Source: Alphaproteobacteria bacterium
GTDB taxonomy: Bacteria > Pseudomonadota > Alphaproteobacteria > Micavibrionales > Micavibrionaceae
Length of the DNA stretch: 64,000 nt
Assembly: GCA_030424975.1 (NCBI GenBank)
Contig: JAUHVY010000001.1
Span: 1,237,093 to 1,301,092 of the forward strand
Direction of reading: 5' to 3'
The notes beneath the pieces are model-generated. The model was not told the origin of the DNA. It did no database searches and saw only the letters and a program-made list of their open reading frames with translations. This document shows, piece by piece, positions 1 to 8,500 of this stretch (position 1 is its first letter; the number at the start of each line of letters is the position of its first letter). A program made the translations under genes and the position numbers.

Positions 1-1210
1 CGAAGAACTTCAGGGTCAAATCTGGGCAACAGCCCTTGAAAAAGGCAAGATTGAAGGGATTGAGATCGACCCCATTAACGAAACGGTTCGTTACGGCTCC
101 ATATACTGGGCGCGAGTTGAAAGCATTGATTCATCCCTAGATGCGGCTTATTTGGATTTGGATGGTTACAACAAGGCCATCCTGTTCAACCGAGACACGC
201 GTTATCGCGATGCGGACGGCAACATAACAAAGGGCGGTGAAAAAGCCATCGGCAAGTCCCTCTCCCCCGGTGATATGATAGCCGTGCAGGCCAAAACCTC
301 TTATATCGAAGTCGAAACACCCAAAGCATGGGAAGATGATCACAAAAAACCCATCGTCAGTATGGATATCACCCTACAGGGACGGTATTTGATTTTTTGC
401 GATATGATGAATACAAACCGCATATCAAAACGCATTCGCGGCAAAAAGATCCGTGAACAGTTAGAGGATATGCTTTGCTCTCTCGAAGATATGCGCGGTT
501 TTATCCTCCGCTCCTCCGCGCTTGATATGCAAACCGAAATTTTACGCCGCGAAGCAGGTTTGTTGCGTGAGATATGGGGCAATATTACGGCGCATTTTGA
601 TGGGGACGAGGCAGCACTCATCTACGAAGGACCTGATTCTATTCAAAGAATCTTGAGTGATAACGCAACGAACCCGATTGAACGTATTGAAGTTGTCACC
701 ATGGATCACTTCGCACAAGTCGAGGATTGGTGTTCCTATTTCGCACCTGATTTAATGACAAAAATCATGCCCGTAGAACTTGATGACGGCGCAGTTGACC
801 TTGCACTATTCGATCATCGCGATGTTTTGCCACAAATCTCGGCATTATTGCAAAATTACGTCATGCTCAAACAAGGCAGCAGCATCATTATACAGGAAAC
901 CGCCGCCATGACCGTCATCGATGTAAATAAGGGCAGCGATAAGCGAGGCGCTCTGGCGATCAACACAGACGCCGCACATGAAATCGGCCGTCAAATCAGA
1001 TTGCGCAATATTGGCGGCATTATCGTTGTGGACTTCATGAAAATGAATGCGAAAGACCAAAAATCATTACTGAAAGCGCTGGACTACGAAACATATCAAG
1101 ACCCCTGCACTGTGCAGATTCACGGAATAACAAAACTTGGACTGGTTGAGATAACCCGTAAACGCCGTACGGCATCACTAAACAAGCGCATAAGCCACAA
1201 TAACTTTTAG
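1..1210 (+). CDS. Ribonuclease E/G family protein (5' end outside window)
   Basis: Endoribonuclease of the RNase E/G family, acting on rRNA precursors and mRNA in the cytoplasm. The reading frame is open from base 2, so the N-terminus lies outside the window. The visible part begins inside the S1-like domain (VRYGSIYWARV). The DNase I-like catalytic subdomain shows both expected metal-binding Asp motifs, VIDVNKGS and VVDFMKM, and the family signature GLVEITRKR lies close to the end. The protein stops about 13 residues after that signature, exactly where longer RNase E/G proteins carry the Zn-link cysteines (CPxCxG), so the Zn-link and any degradosome scaffold are absent. A short RNase E/G paralogue of this kind is common in alphaproteobacteria. 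The family is clear; whether it is called rng or rne is not decidable here. Confidence 0.9.
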   Translation, partial: EELQGQIWATALEKGKIEGIEIDPINETVRYGSIYWARVESIDSSLDAAYLDLDGYNKAILFNRDTRYRDADGNITKGGEKAIGKSLSPGDMIAVQAKTSYIEVETPKAWEDDHKKPIVSMDITLQGRYLIFCDMMNTNRISKRIRGKKIREQLEDMLCSLEDMRGFILRSSALDMQTEILRREAGLLREIWGNITAHFDGDEAALIYEGPDSIQRILSDNATNPIERIEVVTMDHFAQVEDWCSYFAPDLMTKIMPVELDDGAVDLALFDHRDVLPQISALLQNYVMLKQGSSIIIQETAAMTVIDVNKGSDKRGALAINTDAAHEIGRQIRLRNIGGIIVVDFMKMNAKDQKSLLKALDYETYQDPCTVQIHGITKLGLVEITRKRRTASLNKRISHNNF

Positions 1211-1302
1211 TAATTTATACAGCACCTTAGGTTTCTATAAAATTTGCCCTATACTAAATAGTTGTGATAGTATGATTTGATATAAAAATATTGGGTGAAT
1301 TT

Positions 1303-1935
1303 ATGGGTAAACATAAGCAAAATTTCCTGCAAAGTACTGCACTTCCTGTGATGCTGAGCTTCGCTCTTGTGTCATGCGGCGGCGACGGAGATGCCCAGAA
1401 AGACGCACAGCAGAAAAATGCACAAACACAAGAGGTTGTCATTGAGATCAATGATAGCGTCATTGCGAATGATGTGGCAGCACCAAAAAATCCTGAAGCA
1501 ATAGAGATTACAAAACCCATTTCGGAAAAAACAGATTCAGGCGCACAATATTTACAAGAAACATATAACACCCCTGCCCCCTTCGTTCCGGGCACGGAAA
1601 CAGGCGCATCAGATATGAGTGACGGCATAAAAGATACACAGAACAGCACCTCAGGGAGCAGCGCGCTATCAGAAATAAGAGAGCGCATTGAAAATGGCGA
1701 AACATCGGAGCATTTAAAAAAACAACACATGTTCCCCCCGCCCTTTATTCCCGGCACGCCATCACTAGATGAGCGCATAGATACGACAGACAGCATAAAC
1801 AGCGCGCAGGATTCCACATTAAGTAAAGCGATGCAAAATATTTTAAAACGCATCGAGACGGACGGACATAAATATTTAGAAGATAAACACCAGTATCCGC
1901 CGCCTTTTGTACCAAAAGGCAATGAACCGGAATAA
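1303..1935 (+). CDS. Lipoprotein with PPPF(V/I)P repeats
   Basis: Predicted lipoprotein of unknown function. The N-terminus has a positively charged start, a hydrophobic segment and a lipobox (FALVSC, then GGDGD), so the mature protein begins at Cys and is probably membrane-anchored; the Gly/Asp after the Cys is compatible with inner-membrane retention. The mature part is acidic and low in hydrophobics. It carries three copies of a proline motif: TPAPFVPG, FPPPFIPG and YPPPFVPK. The last two are each preceded by a related helix (IRERIENGE... and ILKRIETDG...), giving a unit of roughly 55-60 residues repeated twice. ATG 1303 is chosen over the in-frame TTG 1291. The next gene starts 26 bases downstream, so the two are probably co-transcribed. 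Confidence 0.7.
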   Translation: MGKHKQNFLQSTALPVMLSFALVSCGGDGDAQKDAQQKNAQTQEVVIEINDSVIANDVAAPKNPEAIEITKPISEKTDSGAQYLQETYNTPAPFVPGTETGASDMSDGIKDTQNSTSGSSALSEIRERIENGETSEHLKKQHMFPPPFIPGTPSLDERIDTTDSINSAQDSTLSKAMQNILKRIETDGHKYLEDKHQYPPPFVPKGNEPE

Positions 1936-1961
1936 AAAGACCAAAGGGATTGATATAAAAT

Positions 1962-4079
1962 ATGGGTATGTCGGGTATTACAAATATAGCACCAGAAGAG
2001 CATAAAGAGAGCGAGCTGTTAAACGCAGATCATACACAAGCCTCGGCTGCTGCAGAGTTACCTATAGATGAATTGGGAAAACCAGGGTCACCGGAAAACA
2101 TCAGGGATCGTATGGAACGCATCCGTGAAGTGGGACGCGAAAACGCCTATAAACGTGGTGTAAATGAAGTATCAGACGACCCTGTCATCTTTGTTGACCC
2201 CGACAAATTAGATGGTAAAACCCCTGCTGAGCTTGGGCAACAATTATCCGAAATTCTAGATGACTTTCATCCTGATGCAAAAGCTTCACTCCTTGAAACG
2301 ATGAATTCAGACCCGTCTTCGCCACGGACATACACCATTGATGACATCGCCGAAAATCTGTCAACACTTGGGCCGTCGGCATTACCGGAAGTGATTACAA
2401 TTGATGGCGAAACTCATGGTTTGGCGATTGTTCCAAATAATGATTTGGATACAAAAGAAGAGCTTGTCCATGCGTTTTTGGACGATCGTTTTTTTAATGA
2501 AGACCAAGTCAAGGCAATCGTAGATAACATGCCCGGTAGCGATAGGGAGTGGATGCGCATTGTCGGCAACCACGAAGGTGAGCACATGAACACCGGCCGG
2601 CTATATCGTGATACAATTGAAACACTGCAAAATGAAGCTGTTGCAGATGAGGTGGCGATTGAAACAGCGAACGCCAGAAACGATGGCGATGTCGCAGACG
2701 CATTCGAAGATTTACGCGCATTATCGGCCGATCAGCTTGATGTTGAACACTCTACAGGTGCACTCCTACATAGTGGCGATCAAGCTTCGATTGTACATGC
2801 CGAAGTAGCAGAAAGTTATCTCGATATTATGATGGATATTGTCGATAACGACCCCAGTGTTTTAATTTCATCAGATTACGCGCAAGATGTCCTTGAAAAC
2901 GACCCGGAACAATTCTTTGCCATTATCAACAATCACATAGAGACAGAAACAGCAAAAACCTTAGCCGCCTATCAGGCTGATCCGACATCGAACGAAGCTA
3001 TAGGTAATGCTGTTGTTCTGCAAACCTTCACAAACTATGCCAATGATTTCGAAGGTGCATACAGACGCCGTGCCCTTGGTCAAGAAGATTTCCCGAAAAG
3101 CGAACCGACACAATTGGTTCCGCAGGATGTCGAAACGGCATATCATGAATTTGCCAACAAAGAAGCACGCATAGAGCAAGAGCTTACAGAGATTGAATTC
3201 GAGGCCAATCAAGAATTTAAAACAGGCGAACACTTTAACAGTTTTGACTGGGAATCATATGAAGGTGATGCAACTGTATCATATCAATTATATATGAAGG
3301 ACCCGGAAGCATATTATGCACATGTGGAAAACGTATTAGATGATATCCAAGAAGACTTGGTAAAGGCATATAACGAAGATCCATCCTATGAGAACGCAGA
3401 AAATCTCATAAAACTTGAAGCGATATACCAGCAACAGTTTTCTAATAGAGACTATAAGTTAGGGCCTACGTTAGATGGAGAGGTAAGGTCAGAAGCGCCG
3501 GATCTGATTTCAGATGAAGCCACGCGTGCGCACATCGAAGAGCGCATTGCGCGTGAGGATTATGTTCCGGATCCTAATGACCCTAAGGCCTCCACAACAA
3601 CAGTGACCTATGAGAAAGTAGACCCGAATGCTCGCGGCCCGTTTGATCCTAAACCCGTAGAACATGAAGCTCAGCAGGCGAAACCGACAGAATCAGCGAA
3701 TGATCCTGTGCAGAGCCCCCCCGCTCCTGCGGAAAATACACCGCAAAACCCTGGAACACAACAGGGCACGCCGGAACCCGTAGAAGATCAATTATTACAA
3801 CAAGACCTTGATCGCTCATACACGCCAGGCGTTGACGGCACCGCCTATACAACGCAGGTAAATGGGCTGGAGACAGGCGAGCCGAATGTCGATTTCGATA
3901 ACGGCGTAACCGTAGGTGGCATGTCAATGGGTAGTGTTTTTGAACAATCCGCGAATCCAGACCCTGAAAACGTGACCATGGTAAATGCCAAAGTTGATAC
4001 GGCGCCTGAAGTTGACCCTGCCCTATTGGCTGCGCAACAGCAACTGCCGGAAATGAACACTCAAACACTTGGCCGATAA
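1962..4079 (+). CDS. Large acidic protein with gluzincin-like HExxH motif
   Basis: A 705-residue protein with no family I recognise. Residues 204-208 read HEGEH, a zinc-metallopeptidase HExxH motif. Seventeen residues later comes NEAVADE (E225), which looks like the third-ligand motif NEAxSD of thermolysin-type gluzincins. A metallopeptidase role for the first 250 residues is therefore plausible but not proven. The remainder is very acidic and mostly helical. From about residue 560 it becomes a proline-, glutamine- and threonine-rich, low-complexity tail. No signal peptide or membrane segment is seen. It follows the lipoprotein gene by 26 bases and ends at a strong terminator-like hairpin. 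The PENIRDRMERIREV segment near residue 45 resembles the repeat helices of the upstream lipoprotein, which hints that the two products are related or interact. Confidence 0.6.
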   Translation: MGMSGITNIAPEEHKESELLNADHTQASAAAELPIDELGKPGSPENIRDRMERIREVGRENAYKRGVNEVSDDPVIFVDPDKLDGKTPAELGQQLSEILDDFHPDAKASLLETMNSDPSSPRTYTIDDIAENLSTLGPSALPEVITIDGETHGLAIVPNNDLDTKEELVHAFLDDRFFNEDQVKAIVDNMPGSDREWMRIVGNHEGEHMNTGRLYRDTIETLQNEAVADEVAIETANARNDGDVADAFEDLRALSADQLDVEHSTGALLHSGDQASIVHAEVAESYLDIMMDIVDNDPSVLISSDYAQDVLENDPEQFFAIINNHIETETAKTLAAYQADPTSNEAIGNAVVLQTFTNYANDFEGAYRRRALGQEDFPKSEPTQLVPQDVETAYHEFANKEARIEQELTEIEFEANQEFKTGEHFNSFDWESYEGDATVSYQLYMKDPEAYYAHVENVLDDIQEDLVKAYNEDPSYENAENLIKLEAIYQQQFSNRDYKLGPTLDGEVRSEAPDLISDEATRAHIEERIAREDYVPDPNDPKASTTTVTYEKVDPNARGPFDPKPVEHEAQQAKPTESANDPVQSPPAPAENTPQNPGTQQGTPEPVEDQLLQQDLDRSYTPGVDGTAYTTQVNGLETGEPNVDFDNGVTVGGMSMGSVFEQSANPDPENVTMVNAKVDTAPEVDPALLAAQQQLPEMNTQTLGR

Positions 4080-4109
4080 GCTGTTTATCCGAAAAACAGC
4101 ATTATTTTT
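4080..4109 (+). terminator. Rho-independent terminator
   Basis: Stem GCTGTTT / AAACAGC with a 7-base loop, followed by ATTATTTTT. It begins at the last base of the stop codon of the preceding gene and would end the lipoprotein/HExxH operon before tRNA-Phe. Confidence 0.7.
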
Positions 4110-4188
4110 CATGAAAGTGCAAACTAACACTAGACAGTGCTGACTCATTCTTTTATAAGCTTTTGTACCCTTTTAGAGGAACAAGCCC

Positions 4189-4263
4189 GCCCGGGTAGCT
4201 CAGGGGTAGAGCAAGGGATTGAAAATCCCTGTGTCGGTGGTTCGATTCCGCCCCCGGGCACCA
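4189..4263 (+). tRNA. tRNA-Phe (GAA)
   Basis: A full cloverleaf of 75 bases with encoded CCA. The acceptor stem is GCCCGGG/CCCGGGC, the D arm GCTC...GAGC, the anticodon stem AGGGA/TCCCT with loop TTGAAAA (anticodon GAA), and the T arm GGTGG-TTCGATT-CCGCC. Confidence 0.97.
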
Positions 4264-4359
4264 TTTTATTCTCAAAAAAAACGCTATCCAATTGATCGGT
4301 TTTTTCGAATACATTTTCGGGAAAAGTCGCAAACGGGGACTAACGAAAATAAATCCTGT

Positions 4360-5478
4360 TTATGCAACACCATCCGGTTCGTGATCATCCTCACTTTCAT
4401 CTTCTTTGAATCCGGGAACTTGCCCTGACAAGATGCCTGCATTTATGCCCATATCAATGTTCTTGGCCTGATCATCATAAAATTCAATGGATTGCCCCTG
4501 CTCCAATGCCATAAAGGCCAATACCTCCAGCACAGGCTGCTTGGGCGCCCCCGCCAGAAAATGGGCAGAGCCGGAAATATCTTCATCCCACTGATACAGC
4601 GTTTCAATTGCGCGCAAGGCGGGGTTATTTCCGCGCGCCGTCACAATTGAAATGGCATATGGTTTATCATCACCGCCATAGCGGTTATTAACGCCATTGT
4701 AATGGTGGAACAACCCATATGCCGGGCCATGATTCATAGGCACATTATGCAGGTTGCGTTCATAGGCATCATATTCTTGCAAACCGTGTTTTTGGAAAAA
4801 CTCTTCTGATGTGCTGTCGAAAACGACGCCGTCCAGATCAAAAACATGATGACCGATAATTTTACCATTAAAGTCTGGACGAATGCTTTGCGGTAAGTTG
4901 CGTTGTATGGCAATAACATCCGCGCCACCGGCGTCTACTTGCACACGCTGAGTTTCTTCTTCTGCTCTGTACAGGGCGACTATATTCCCTGTTGCCGCGT
5001 TCTTACGTTTACCACCCATTTCCGGGTTATTAATAGTCTTGTTTTTCTCCAGATCATAATAGGTAGAAAAGATACCTGCTTTATTTCCTGCCGCTGCGTC
5101 TTTTAGGCTGGCTGTATAGAAATGCTTGATGCCATATGCCTCCAGAAACGGTACGGGCGATTGACCGTTTGTAAAAAACATACGCCCCGGTGTTATCCCT
5201 TCGTTTTGCATTGTAATGATTGCACGGCGTGCCGTAATGGGGCTGTTTTTAGAGCATAAAACGACCTCTTCAAATTCCGGGTTTTCAAAAGCCTGCTTTA
5301 AATGCTTGAACCCGCGCCCTAACGGCAGAGGCTCATCGGCATGTTCACGCATATGCGCAATATAGGCATCTTTGCCCTGCTCGCGGAAAATACGATCGGG
5401 TTCCGACATATCAAACAAGACGCTTGTCGAAATCCCCTTAATCATTTTACCGTGTTCACCATCTATTTTCTTTGCCAT
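4360..5478 (-). CDS. Cytosolic 5'-nucleotidase, cN-I family
   Basis: A nucleoside 5'-monophosphate phosphohydrolase of the NT5C1 (cN-I) type, which releases nucleosides from (d)NMPs in the cytosol. Family features in order: LFDMSEPDRIF near residue 20, the DEPLPLG segment near 48, the SKNSPITARR and FFTNGQSP blocks near 75-110, and a HAD-like nucleophile motif FDLDGVVFD near 213-221. These are followed by IVTARG, FLAGAPK and FYDDQ. The protein has 372 residues, typical for the family. ATG 5478 is chosen because GGAGAG precedes it; an in-frame ATG nine codons upstream has no comparable site. It lies 29 bases after the stop of the giant nuclease gene on the same strand. The pair looks like an operon in which one product makes nucleotides from nucleic acid and the other dephosphorylates them. 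Confidence 0.88.
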   Translation of the reverse strand: MAKKIDGEHGKMIKGISTSVLFDMSEPDRIFREQGKDAYIAHMREHADEPLPLGRGFKHLKQAFENPEFEEVVLCSKNSPITARRAIITMQNEGITPGRMFFTNGQSPVPFLEAYGIKHFYTASLKDAAAGNKAGIFSTYYDLEKNKTINNPEMGGKRKNAATGNIVALYRAEEETQRVQVDAGGADVIAIQRNLPQSIRPDFNGKIIGHHVFDLDGVVFDSTSEEFFQKHGLQEYDAYERNLHNVPMNHGPAYGLFHHYNGVNNRYGGDDKPYAISIVTARGNNPALRAIETLYQWDEDISGSAHFLAGAPKQPVLEVLAFMALEQGQSIEFYDDQAKNIDMGINAGILSGQVPGFKEDESEDDHEPDGVA

Positions 5479-5507
5479 GTTCCGTTCTCTCCATCTCATG
5501 TGCATTC

Positions 5508-8500
5508 TTATGAAACTGTATCCAATTCGGTGACCGGGTCGTCATCAAATGGCTTGCCCGCGCGGCTATATTTACGAATTGGATTCATGAAAAGCTTTGT
5601 TTTCTCTGACAAGGTGGCAAAGTCTTCATGCTCTTTCGTCCATTGCTTAATGGCTTTGAACAATTTCTTTTTCTTCGGATCATCGCCTATATAATGTGCA
5701 AATAATGCGGGATCGCGCTCCAAAGATTCAATCTCTGCTCTGGCTTCAATAAAATGTTGATACGCCAAAAAGGCGCGCATGGCTTCTGTACGCTCAATAT
5801 CGGCTTCATACATATGGTCAGAATCCAGGTCGTATTGAACCTGATTAATCGTGTCCATGGTATCCTCCAGAACATTACGTTCTTTCAGAAGGTCATCATA
5901 AAATTGATTGGCAGATAACGTATCGCCCGCGCGCACAGATTCAACATAATCACGCACAATTTTCGTGACATGACGATAGGCCGAATTCATGCCGACTTTT
6001 GCCCGCATGCGCAAAAGGTTTTGAGCACCGTGCTCAGGACGTGCTGCACGCCCTCCGCCGCTATCGAGCTGTCTTTCCAAATCAGGATATTCATCAGGAC
6101 GACGATAATCATTGTAATATTTCGGTTCATCGCCATCTTTTTCATTTTGTGCGATGCGACCGCTCAGAATGCGCATATCCCTATCGTTCTGCCATGCTTC
6201 GCCGACTTTTTGTGCGATGGTTTTCCATTCATTATGCGGATCAACATAGTTCAAATGGCGTTTAATCAGACCGGCACGACGATCGAGAGTTTCCTTTGGC
6301 ACGCTGCCGTTTGCTTTCACCCTCAGGCCATATCTGGCAGGTACGACAATCGGATTTTGTCGTAAATCTAAAACTTCGAAAACGTCATTATCATAATCAG
6401 CCAGCATTTCGGCTATTTTTGTTGCTGGCAGGTGCAAATAATCATTCGGGTCGTATTTCAGATTAAAAACAACGGCGTAGCGTTCAGAATCCATTGTGCC
6501 GATAAAGGATCCCATTTGTGCCTTTGGGCGTTTGGCCGATGGGCTGACATAGGAAAAGATCGGGTGTGGCCCGTTGAAGCCCATATCCATGCCCATAATA
6601 TCATTGAGCAAATGGCTCGTTGATGAATCGGCATTGATAATCATCTGCTCAACCAAATCAGGCGCGATATCATATTGCTTCCAGAACAAATCCATACATA
6701 AATTTGTATCGTATTGCCCGCCATGCGCCTTCTTCTCATCATAGGCCAGCCCGTTTTCACGCGATAAGCTTTCTAATGTATGGTCCATGAAATCAGAATC
6801 GGTTTTTTTTGCAACACGATATGCCCCCGGGGCATATGCGGCCAAGGCACGTGAAATCGCACGTGTATCAACGGATATTGTTTTATAGGTCTGGTGCAAG
6901 CGTGTATTCGTATCAAGGTTTCGTGCGGATTCCTTTGCAATAAATTTGGAATCAAAACGTTCATTGTGCCAAACAATCAACGCTTTGATATCGTGTCGGC
7001 TAACTTTTCCGCTCTCTGATTTCTTTTCCGCCAAAGCATGTGAGTGTTTTTTCACCTGCGTTAGCGCCGTATTCATGTCATCGACGAATTGTGCTGCGGG
7101 CAGACCGTCACTTAAATCATCCGGATGTGTATTTGTCACAAGCATCGCAATGGGTGATGGCATGCGATAGTTCGGAATTTTTTGAAACAGCTGAACATTT
7201 TCAATTGTTTCTCGTGTATCTACATCTTTGATAGTCAGGGCAAATTCACGCATCAAATGGCGCATAGGTGAAAGCCCGCCCGTCTCCGTATCGGCCGCAC
7301 CAATTGCGTGAATGCCTTTATCAGTGAAGACACCTTGCTTGTATTTATCAATACCAAACGCAATGTCTTGTTTTAAAAAGCCCTGCAGATTTTCAGCATT
7401 AAACGATTTTGATATAGAAACAGGCAAAGAGCGCCCCATTTCAAAATCAGAATTCACTCCCGCAATATCGCGCGCGGTGTTTTCGAATGTATCAACCAGC
7501 TGCGCAACCGCCGACGTAGACACGGGTTTAATCGGCATGACAGATGTTGAAAAGCGCCCTTTCAGATAAAACTTATCACGGGACGGTGTATGGTTGGTCA
7601 CCCCGATAAATTCAGATGGTACGGTACGAAAGAACGAAACTTTTTTACCCCGCTCAATTTTCATCTCCATTGATCCGGTAACCACAGCTGTTTCTGCACC
7701 GAGGTTCTCTGCTATGTCGAGATGGCTCTTTAATTGGTGCGGGCCACCATGCACAGGCAAGATAAACGGAATGCCGGATTCGATAATGCCCCGCTCTACG
7801 CCTTTTGCATTATTATGGCCGGAGCTATGACGAATCATCGGCGGACCGTACGTTTCTTTCTCGGCAAGGTCCTCCATCGCCGCGGCTTCTTTATTGATGG
7901 CTTCTGGCAATATGACATGCGCACCATGGAACATTTCGACATAATCTTTTAATGCCATGCGGCGGAAATAGTTTTCACCTGTAGGGATCACTCCCTGTAG
8001 AGGGGCAATAATATCGTTATTACGGATATTCCAACGATGAGGCGGCAAAGCATCGCGCGCAGCACGATTTAGCGAAGAAAACGCCTCATCCTGTGTTCCG
8101 GTAACGAGCAGCGCATATTCCCCATCACGCGCAGGGTCAGATAATAAAGGTTCGGCTTTAGTCTTCTGAGATTGCATAATAATCTCAACGCCATGGAAAT
8201 CCTTTGCCCATTTTTTCAGGTCATACACTTTATCTGCATCACGAACCAAATCCTCTACGGCCTTACCGTCAATGATTAGCGTTTTCCTGTCCGTTTCCCC
8301 CAACGCAGCAATAAGCGTCCCTAATCGTGTGACATTTGAACCGAGCATGGGGAAGATAAAACGATTATCAGCATAATCGGTGACTGTTTTTACGATATCT
8401 TCGCGCACATCGCCTTCAAGGGTATTTTCCCCTTCGCGAATGGCACCGGTGGAATCCGCACTCATGGAATCGGGTTGATGTCCGCGCATCCAAATATGCA

